Shown piece by piece: positions 57,259-64,000 of a DNA stretch of 64,000 nt. A program made the position numbers and the translations under genes. The stretch is from an uncultured Opitutaceae bacterium (GTDB lineage: Bacteria; Verrucomicrobiota; Verrucomicrobiia; Opitutales; Opitutaceae): contig CAITBM010000013.1 of NCBI GenBank assembly GCA_903890485.1, positions 1 through 64,000 of the forward strand, written 5' to 3'. The notes below the pieces were generated by a model, which had not been told where the DNA came from, made no database searches, and saw only the letters and a program-made list of their open reading frames with translations. Each line of letters opens with the position of its first letter. Positions within the stretch are counted from its first letter, which is position 1.

Positions 57259-57567
57259 GGAGTAACAAGGATGCCCGAAGATGGGACGGCGGGCAAGCCT
57301 CGGAAGGAGGTGCGGCTCGGGGGCCATTATGTCGGGGGTCGCGCCCGCGGGTTAAGCCTTGGAGCGCCGGGGGTTGGCGGTGTTTGGACTGCCACGCGTG
57401 TCCGTCCCCGGGGAGGGTCGCCCGCTCATGAATCGGCGGGATTTCTTGAAGGCATCAGGTGTGGCGGGAGGGGTGTTTTTTGCTGCACCCCTTGGGCGGC
57501 CGCCGCTACCTGCCCCCGCCGGGCGGCTCGCTCACGCTCCCTCTCGCCTTCGCGTAGCCCTGGGGCG
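57259..57567. other. Gap containing only a gene remnant
   Basis: About 310 bases between the cytochrome assembly gene and the prolyl oligopeptidase. The only coding-like element is the orphan Tat signal (57428-57583). No convincing promoter was found, although the cytochrome assembly gene must be transcribed leftward from here. Confidence 0.5.
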
Positions 57568-57583
57568 TCAGTTGGCCGGCTGA
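57428..57583 (+). pseudogene. Orphan Tat signal peptide (remnant of an exported protein gene)
   Basis: From ATG 57428 the frame reads MNRRDFLKASGVAGGVFF, a textbook twin-arginine signal peptide (RRDFLK then a hydrophobic stretch and an AAP region). After about 32 residues the sequence turns to proline/arginine-rich low-complexity and stops at 57583, where the prolyl oligopeptidase gene begins to overlap on the other strand. The mature protein is missing. Such signals belong to secreted oxidoreductases or Gfo/Idh proteins common in Verrucomicrobia, but the lost enzyme cannot be named. Confidence 0.6.
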
Positions 57584-59757
57584 AACTCCCTGTGGCCGGT
57601 CTGCCAGAGCATGAAGGCGTACTGCCCGGCGAAGTTCTTGAACGTGACGGTCTTCTCCTCCGTGAAGTGCCCGTCGTCGTAGTTCACCTTCATGAGGACA
57701 GGCTTGCCCGAGGCGGTGGCGTTCTGCACGGCGGCCACGAACTTCCCTGGGAGCCACGCCGGCACCCGAGCGTCGTTCCAGCCGCCCACGCCCAGGAGAG
57801 CAGGGTAGAGCGAGCCCTGCTGCACATGCTGGAAGCCGTCCATCTCGTAGAGTGCGGCGCACTCCACGGCGTTCTTGACTGTGCCAAACTCCGGGATGTT
57901 GCCCGGCCCGTTGGGCCGGAACTCAAGCCTCATTGCGTTCGCATCGCCGACGTTGCAGACGGCCGCCGCGAAAAGGTCCGGCCGCTCGGTGATCGCGCGG
58001 CTGATCAGGATCCCGCCGGCGCTCGTGCCCGTGCCTGCGAGGCGCTGCGGGCTCGTGTAGCCCTTGTCGATCAGGTACTGGGCGCAGGAGAGGAAGTCCA
58101 TCCACGTGTTGGCCTTCGTCGTCTTGAAGCCCGCCTTGTACCAGGCCTCGCCCTTCTCCCCGCCTCCGCGTACGTGTGCGGTCGCCAGCACGACACCGTG
58201 GAGCGCGACCGAGTTCAGGATCGTGAACCGCGGCGACAGGCTGATGCCGTACGCCCCGTAGCCGGTGAGGATGCACGGGCTCGTGCCGTCGAGCTTCAGG
58301 CCCTTAATGTGGATGATGGATAGAGGGACCCTCGAGCCGTCGTGGCCGGTCACCTCGACCTCCTCGCTCACCAGATTCTCGAAGCCGGGATAGGAGACCG
58401 CCGTGTCGAAGATGCTCTTTGCGAACGTTCCCTTGTCTGCTGCGTAGTCGTAGAGCGTTGTCGGCAGCGTCCATGACGTGATTGAGACGATGCACCGGTT
58501 TGACCTCCAGTCGGGGCAGCCGATCCCCACGGTGCCTCTGGCGGGCAAGGGGACCGTCGAGGCGGCGCCGGTCGCAAGGTCGATCCTCACGATCTTGCCC
58601 ACGATCCCGTTGGAGTAGGTCACGAAGAGGTAGTCCCTCGACTTCTGGATCGACTGGATCGTGTCGGTGTCCTCGGGGAGCACCGTCTCGGCGTGCTTCC
58701 AGTCGGGGTGGGCGACGCGCGTCCGCACCACCTTGAAGTGTGGGGCGCCCTCGTGGGTCACCGCGTAGGCATAGTCCCCGTGGAAGGCGACGCCCCCTAC
58801 CAGGTTGTCTGAGGTGTCGCAGAGCACCGACCACTTGAGCGGCGGCCGGCCCGCGTCCGAGGCGGGGGCGTAGAACAGGCGGTTCTCACGCTGGACGGTC
58901 GACACGCGGCCGATCACGTATTTCGGGTAGGACTCGTCGATCGAGGCCTCGGGCTGCTCCTTCGGCGTGATTAAGAGCTCGGGGTTGCTCTCGTTGCTCA
59001 GGAAGTCCGGGTCGGCGGAGACGTTGGCCCCGAGGCGGTGGATCCTGCACTTGCGGTTCAGCTTGAAGTCGAGGCTCTTGGTGTCGCTCGTCTTCCCCGC
59101 GTCGTAGAAGAACGCCTTGCTGTCGAGCGTCCAGCCCATTGCACCGGCCGAGAGCGCAACCGTGTCGGGCAGGTAGGTCCCGCGGTCGACGTCTAGGACC
59201 CGGAGCTCCGAGTACTCGGCCCCGCCCGAGGTGAAGCCCACCACCACGAGCCGTCCGTCCACCGACGCCACGAAGCTCTGGATCGTCGCCGTGACCCCGG
59301 CCTTGTAGGCTGCCGGGTCGACCAGCAAATGCTCCTCGCCGGTCCAGCCCTGCCGGTAGTAGAGCTTCCCGACGTTCTCGCCGCCGAGCGTCTTCTTGTA
59401 GAAGACCCGGCCGTTCTCATAGGTGATCGAGGCGTAGGCGGCGGGCTTGAGCTTGTCGAGGGTCGTCCACTCCTGGACTAGGGCGTCCCGTCCCGGGATC
59501 CGTGCAAGGATTCCGTCGGTCAGCGTCGCCTGCGCCTTGAACCAAGCGGCGACCTCCGGGTCCTTCAGGTTCTCGATCCACCGGTAGGGGTCCAGGTAGG
59601 TCCTCCCGAAATAGGTGTCCTTTACGTCGACGGTCCGCGTCGCCGGATAGGTGAGCTGCGCCTGGCACGGCGCGACTAGGGCAGCCAGGAAGGCGAGCCA
59701 CAGCGGAGCGAGCCGGTTCGCGAGGGGCGTGCGCGCGATGCGTGCGGGAGTACTCAT
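57568..59757 (-). CDS. Secreted prolyl oligopeptidase (S9A)
   Basis: A 729-residue serine peptidase cutting short peptides after proline. A signal peptide (APLWLAFLAALVAPCQA) precedes the family start KDTYFGRTYLDPYRWIENL. The seven-bladed propeller spans roughly residues 90-460; the alpha/beta hydrolase domain follows. The Ser nucleophile S579 sits in GTGTSAGGIL (family: GGSNGG), the catalytic Asp is probably in WNDARVPAW, and His in YDDGHFTEE. Start is ATG 59757; a methionine two residues earlier is equally possible. A periplasmic digestive role is likely. Confidence 0.94.
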   Translation of the reverse strand: MSTPARIARTPLANRLAPLWLAFLAALVAPCQAQLTYPATRTVDVKDTYFGRTYLDPYRWIENLKDPEVAAWFKAQATLTDGILARIPGRDALVQEWTTLDKLKPAAYASITYENGRVFYKKTLGGENVGKLYYRQGWTGEEHLLVDPAAYKAGVTATIQSFVASVDGRLVVVGFTSGGAEYSELRVLDVDRGTYLPDTVALSAGAMGWTLDSKAFFYDAGKTSDTKSLDFKLNRKCRIHRLGANVSADPDFLSNESNPELLITPKEQPEASIDESYPKYVIGRVSTVQRENRLFYAPASDAGRPPLKWSVLCDTSDNLVGGVAFHGDYAYAVTHEGAPHFKVVRTRVAHPDWKHAETVLPEDTDTIQSIQKSRDYLFVTYSNGIVGKIVRIDLATGAASTVPLPARGTVGIGCPDWRSNRCIVSITSWTLPTTLYDYAADKGTFAKSIFDTAVSYPGFENLVSEEVEVTGHDGSRVPLSIIHIKGLKLDGTSPCILTGYGAYGISLSPRFTILNSVALHGVVLATAHVRGGGEKGEAWYKAGFKTTKANTWMDFLSCAQYLIDKGYTSPQRLAGTGTSAGGILISRAITERPDLFAAAVCNVGDANAMRLEFRPNGPGNIPEFGTVKNAVECAALYEMDGFQHVQQGSLYPALLGVGGWNDARVPAWLPGKFVAAVQNATASGKPVLMKVNYDDGHFTEEKTVTFKNFAGQYAFMLWQTGHREFQPAN

Positions 59758-59782
59758 CGGCATGGGGATTGGGGAACGGGCC

Positions 59783-60289
59783 TCAGGCACGGGGGGCCCA
59801 GGCGGCGAGGAAGGCGAGAATCTTGGCGGGGCTGTGGCCCTCGCCCTCCTCCAGCTCCCCGGAGTCCTTTGTGGTCAATTGCTTGCCGTCGGAATCTAGG
59901 ACGACAAGGACGGGGACACCATGGGCTATGGGGTTGCCGTAGCGCTCATTGACGTCCGCATTGCGGGCCTCTCCGTGGCGCTTGTTGATGTCCACCATCA
60001 CGACAATGAAGTCCTTCTCGAGGGCCTTTGATACGGACGGATCGGTCTCAAAGGTAGCGTGGAGGCGCTTGCACCAGATGCACCAGTTGGCCCCGAAATC
60101 CAGCAGCACCCGCTTGTGCTCCCGGGCGGCCTTGCCGAGGGCCTCGTTGATTTGCGCCGTCCCGCTCGCGTGGACGTCGTAGATGTCGGGACCCATCTTG
60201 GGGTATTCCGGATCGGCCCGCAGGACCGTACCCAGGAAGACGCAGGCGGCCAAAAGCAGGGCCATCACAGGCGGGTGTCTCGGGTTCAT
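59783..60289 (-). CDS. Periplasmic thioredoxin-like protein
   Basis: A 168-residue thioredoxin-fold protein with a signal peptide (VMALLLAACVFLGTVLRA) and redox motif GANWCIWCKRLH (CxxC). The later HGVPVLVVLDSDGKQL supplies the cis-Pro. It probably reduces or isomerises disulfides outside the cytoplasm. It lies 25 bases upstream of the peptidase on the same strand and may be cotranscribed. The start at 60289 is the first that gives a signal peptide; the open frame extending to 60946 is shadow of the methyltransferase. Confidence 0.9.
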   Translation of the reverse strand: MNPRHPPVMALLLAACVFLGTVLRADPEYPKMGPDIYDVHASGTAQINEALGKAAREHKRVLLDFGANWCIWCKRLHATFETDPSVSKALEKDFIVVMVDINKRHGEARNADVNERYGNPIAHGVPVLVVLDSDGKQLTTKDSGELEEGEGHSPAKILAFLAAWAPRA

Positions 60290-60344
60290 GGCGTTCGCAG
60301 AACGTTTCCCGAACTCGGGCGGGGTCGCAAGGGGGATCTCGGCC

Positions 60345-61484
60345 CTAGCGGACCCGCTTCCAGGATGCCACGAACATCGCGTTCGCGTCGAGCTCCTGCG
60401 GCATGAGGAGCATCCGGTGCGCCCCGTCCTTGGAAATCGCCAGCGGTGCCGGCTCGAAGTCGCGGTGCGAGGCCTCGAAGGTCTCGGCCACGCCGGTCGT
60501 CTCGCTTCGGGTGAGGGTGCAGACCGCGTACACGAGGCGGCCCCCGACCTTGACCGAGCGGGCCGCGTGCCCCAGGAGGGCCGACTGGACCGCCGTGAGT
60601 TCCCGGACATCCTCGATCGAGGTGGTCCAGCGCGCATGGGGATTCCTCTGCCAGGTGCCGACCCCGCTGCACGGGGCGTCGACGAGCACGCCGTCGCACG
60701 GGGTCTTAAACGGCGCCGAGGCGGCCCCGGTCCACACCGCCGTGCGGTAGTTGAACATTCCCGCCCTGGCGGCGCGCTTCTTGAGGACGGAGAGCCGGCG
60801 CACCGAGCGGTCCGTCGTCCAGAGCATGCCCTTGTTGCCCATGAGGTCCGAGAGGTGGAGCGATTTGCCGCCCTCGCCCGCGCAGGCGTCCCACCAGGTT
60901 TCCCCTGCCCTGGGGGCGCAGGCGTGCCCCACCAGCTGGGAGGCAAGGTCCTGGATCTCGAAGGAGCCTGTCTGGAAGCCGGCGGCCTTGTGGAGGTCGT
61001 CGGGTCCCGTGTACCTGAGCGCCGACAGGTGCTTCGGAACGGGGATATGCGGCGGGAGGACGGGACCCTCGCACCTGCCCAACTCGGCCGCGGTCTTCTC
61101 CAGGGCCGAGGCCTTGGCGCGGATCCACAGGGCGGGCTCGCGCTGGATCTGGCGCAGGTAGGGGAGCTTCAGCTCCGTCTCGCCCGCGAGCCACGTCGGG
61201 ACGGCGCGCGAGGCGAGCGCCTCGAGCTTTACCGATGCGGGATCCTTGTTGAAGCGCGCCTGGTAGCCCAGGGCCGCCAGCACCTTCTTCTGCAGGGACT
61301 GCCCCCGGTCGAGCCAGTTGATCCACCGGAAGTAGGTGAAGACGGCCCTACTGACCGAGCGCTTTCCGACGGCCCCCAGGGTCCGGTTGGCGACCAGGTA
61401 CTCGCGGAGCGCCGCATCCGCCGGCGTCCCGGGGCGGACGCCGTCGATCACGAGGGCGGCGTGGTTCTCTAGCGTCTGGCCCAT
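60345..61484 (-). CDS. RsmB/NOP family rRNA (or tRNA) cytosine-C5 methyltransferase
   Basis: A 379-residue SAM-dependent RNA m5C methyltransferase. Motifs: WWDACAGEGGKSLHLSDL for SAM binding, DRSVRRLSVLKKRAARAG, VLVDAPCSGVGTW with a catalytic Cys and YAVCTLTRSE with the second Cys (in place of TCS). The N-terminal part (about residues 1-130) is helical, resembling the NusB-like region. Substrate (16S rRNA C967 or other) is uncertain. Its start overlaps the dnaE 3-prime end by 16 bases. Confidence 0.9.
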   Translation of the reverse strand: MGQTLENHAALVIDGVRPGTPADAALREYLVANRTLGAVGKRSVSRAVFTYFRWINWLDRGQSLQKKVLAALGYQARFNKDPASVKLEALASRAVPTWLAGETELKLPYLRQIQREPALWIRAKASALEKTAAELGRCEGPVLPPHIPVPKHLSALRYTGPDDLHKAAGFQTGSFEIQDLASQLVGHACAPRAGETWWDACAGEGGKSLHLSDLMGNKGMLWTTDRSVRRLSVLKKRAARAGMFNYRTAVWTGAASAPFKTPCDGVLVDAPCSGVGTWQRNPHARWTTSIEDVRELTAVQSALLGHAARSVKVGGRLVYAVCTLTRSETTGVAETFEASHRDFEPAPLAISKDGAHRMLLMPQELDANAMFVASWKRVR

Positions 61485-64000
61485 CGGGAGTCCTGCTTGA
61501 GTTCCAGGGGCCGGGTCTCGATCCGAACCCCGGCTACGCACGGGTGCGACCTAAGCTGCTGGAAGGCGGGGGCCGAGAGCCTCCATGACAGGGCCTTGCT
61601 CGCCTCGGCGACCGGCGCCACTCCGCCCTCGAGCAGGATGGCAAACTCGATCCGGGTGTCTCCCTGGTCGCGCACGACCGCCTCACGCAGCGCCCGCATG
61701 AAGGCCTCAAGTCCGGGTTCGTCGGGCTTTAAGAGCCACGTGATCTTGCGCACCGTGCGCTGCACGGCCGCGTCAAGGGTATAGCATTCCTTCACGTTCA
61801 CGCGCGGGCCGTCAGCACCGCGAATGATGTTTCCCTGGACCAGGACGGGCGCGTTCTCGGCGAGGACCGAGCCGAAGCTCGCAAACGCATCGGCGAACAT
61901 GTTGAGCGCGATCGTCGCGTTGCGCGTGGCGAGCGTGAACGCGACCCAGGGCCTGTTGTCCTTCTTCGCGTATTTCTTGGCCAGGTTTGCGGCGATGCCG
62001 CAGAGCCGGAACTCGCCGCGGTCGGAGAGGCCCTGGAGCTCCTCGGCCGGCGCGGTGTCAATGGCCTCCCACAGGCCGGCGTAGGTGTTCATCGGGTGGC
62101 CGGAGACATAGAACCCGAGGAGTTCCTTCTCGAAGGAAAGGCGCTCATGGGCCGTGAACTCGGCCTCCTCCTTCGCGCCCCCGCGGGGCTTTCCGTTTCG
62201 CTCGGCCTTCGGCGCAGCGAGCTCCCCGAGGAAGTTGTCCTGGCCGGCCGCGCGGTCGCGGGCCTGCGCGGAGCTGGCGGCAATCGCCGCGTCAATCCCC
62301 TCGAAGAGCAGCTTTCTCCCGGCGCGGCTGAAATCGAATGCCCCCGTCTTGACCAGGTGCTCCAGGACGCGCTTGTTGACGGCGCGGCCGTCGACCCGCG
62401 TCGCAAAGTCCTCGAAGTCCGCGTAGGGGCCGTTCGCCTCGTGCTCCGCGATGATGCGCTGGGCGGCGAGTTCGCCGACGCCCTTGATCCCCGCAAGGCC
62501 GAAGCGGATCTTCCCTCCCACAGGGGTGAACATCTCGCGGGACTCGTTCACGTCGGGGCCCAGAACCTTCAGGCCCATCGACTCACACTCGGCCACGAAG
62601 TGCGCGACCTTGTCGGAGTTGCCGAGCTCGGAGCTGAGCATCGCCGCCATGAACTGGACCGGGTAGTTGGCCTTGAGGAACGCCGTCTGGTAGCTCAGGA
62701 GCGCGTAGGCCGCCGAGTGGGACTTGTTGAAGCCGTACCCGGCGAACTTGTTGAGGATGTCGAAGATCGCGTCGGAGGTCTTCTCGTCGATGTTGTGGAG
62801 CTTCTTCGCGCCGCCCACGAACTTGCCGCGCTCCTCGGCCATGGCCACGGGTCCTTCTTTCCCATCGCGCGCCGGAGCATGTCGGCTCCCCCGAGCGTGT
62901 AGCCGGCGATGACCCTTGCGGCCTCCATGACCTGCTCCTGGTACACCATGACGCCGTACGTCTCCCTGCACACGTCCTCGAGCAGCTTGTGCGGGAACTT
63001 GACCGTGCTCGGGTCCTTCTTGCCCCGGATGTAGTCGGGAATCCAGTCCATCGGGCCCGGCCGGTAGAGCGCGATCAGGGCGATGATCTCGTCGATCGAG
63101 GACACCTGGAGCTGCCGGCAGAGGTTCTGCATGCCGCCGGACTCCAGCTGGAACACGCCGGTCGTGCGGCCGGTGTTGAGCAGCGCGAAGGTCTTCGGGT
63201 CCTCGATCGGAACTTTCTCGATGTCGAAGGCGGGGTCGGCCGTCCTGCGGATGTTGTCCACGGCGTCGGCGATCACCGTCAAGGTCTTTAGCCCGAGGAA
63301 ATCCATCTTAAGGAGCCCCAGCTTGCCGACCGCATTCATGTCGAACTGCACCGTGACGTCGCCCTCCTGGAGCGTGAGCGGCACGAATTCCTCAAGGGGC
63401 TGGTCGGTGATGATGATGCCCGCGGCGTGCTTGCCCGTGTTTCGCACCATGCCCTCCAGCACCTTCGCCTGCTCGAAGATCTTCTTGGCGACGGGATTCT
63501 TCGTCACCTCCTCGCGGAGCTCAGCCGACTTGGCGACGGCCTGCTCAAGGGTGATGTTGAGCTCGTCGGGGATCATCTTGGCCAGGCGGTCCGCCTCGGC
63601 GTAGGGCAGGCTGTGGACGCGGGAGACGTCGCGGATCACCATCTTCGCCCCCATGGTCCCGTAGGTCACGATGTTCGCCACGCAGGCGTCGCCGTACTTC
63701 TTCCTCACGTAGTCGATTACCTCGCCCCGCCTCCTCATGCAGAAGTCGATGTCGAAGTCCGGAGGGGACACGCGCTCGGGGTTCAGGAACCGCTCGAAGA
63801 GCAGCTTGAAGCGCAGGGGGTCCAGGTTTGTGATCCCGAGCAGGTACGCGACCAGGCAACCGGCGCCCGAGCCGCGGCCCGGCCCGACGGGGATCCCCTG
63901 CTTCTTCGCCCAGTCGATGAAGTCCCAGACCACCAGGAAATAGTCGATGAAGCCGGTCTTCGCGATCACGCCGAGCTCGAACTCAAGGCGGTCCACGAGG
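61469..64000 (-). CDS. dnaE: DNA polymerase III alpha subunit, partial and frameshifted
   Basis: Catalytic replicative polymerase; the N-terminal part (PHP domain) lies outside the window. The right-hand frame (down to about 62850) holds [16 protein letters not shown], the catalytic [32 protein letters not shown] and [12 protein letters not shown] and reaches [13 protein letters not shown]. It then loses meaning, while the next frame resumes at once with [16 protein letters not shown] and continues [22 protein letters not shown], an HhH region ([13 protein letters not shown]), OB-fold and C-terminal tail to 61469. One base is apparently missing within 62845-62862. Joined, about 840 residues are visible, the normal extent of this part. 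Sequencing error is the simplest cause. Confidence 0.93.

Noticed and set aside
61469-62971. C-terminal dnaE frame as a separate gene
   Set aside because: Its first 35 residues are meaningless and it resumes DnaE sequence exactly where the other frame stops.

Overview
The window is a GC-rich, densely packed bacterial chromosome segment with no rRNA, phage, transposase or CRISPR signal. Codon use looks uniform. The gene set (GH29 fucosidase, MalFG-type sugar importer, caa3 oxidase, lipid A synthesis with lpxB, LolC/D, YezD next to sulfate uptake, a sedolisin with the tandem C-terminal module seen in Verrucomicrobia secreted proteins) suggests a Gram-negative, aerobic, polysaccharide-using member of the Verrucomicrobiota, probably Opitutaceae-like. 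That placement is inference from gene content; no 16S gene is present.

Layout. 1-8.7 kb: a secreted TPR protein, a secreted alpha-L-fucosidase, a MATE exporter, a purine nucleoside permease-family protein, acetolactate synthase, then a decayed two-component locus (receiver stub plus HPt protein) and an AT-rich gap. 8.7-18 kb: YmdB-like phosphodiesterase, accA, a TPR/YceI pair, queA, 2-oxoacid:ferredoxin oxidoreductase korA-korB, tRNA-Thr(CGU), a single-domain response regulator and a LON-substrate-binding-domain protein. 18-21.5 kb: sugar ABC importer (binding protein and two permeases, no ATPase gene). 21.7-25.7 kb: chaperone cluster dnaK-groES-groEL ending in a strong terminator. 25.8-29.2 kb: MBL hydrolase and a secreted S53 peptidase.

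29.3-35.3 kb is a sulfur assimilation unit: Rrf2 regulator, YezD, sulfate-binding protein, cysT, cysW, cysA, cysK, closed by a terminator. 35.3-48 kb is a respiratory block: on the minus strand ctaC-ctaD-ctaE-ctaF-ctaG followed by two tandem paralogous membrane proteins, and ctaA-ctaB-DUF420; on the plus strand an azurin-like copper protein, a CusF-SCO fusion and a His-rich membrane-anchored protein. Together these cover haem A synthesis, copper delivery and the caa3-type oxidase itself.

48-57 kb: AMP nucleosidase, lipA, lysS, lolC/E-lolD, a Gfo/Idh oxidoreductase coupled to lpxB, then hemA and a cytochrome c assembly (CcsA/HemX-like) gene. 57-64 kb: an orphan Tat signal peptide remnant, a secreted prolyl oligopeptidase, a thioredoxin-like protein, an RsmB-type methyltransferase and dnaE, which is split by an apparent one-base frameshift and runs off the right edge.

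The most notable points are the dnaE frameshift, two gene remnants, a strong G-quadruplex motif between korA and korB, the appended paralogous membrane proteins in the oxidase operon, the CusF-SCO fusion with its His-rich partner, a MalG-type permease with an extra soluble insert, and a Cys-bearing Rrf2 regulator heading the sulfate/cysteine cluster. No clearly new multi-gene system was found.
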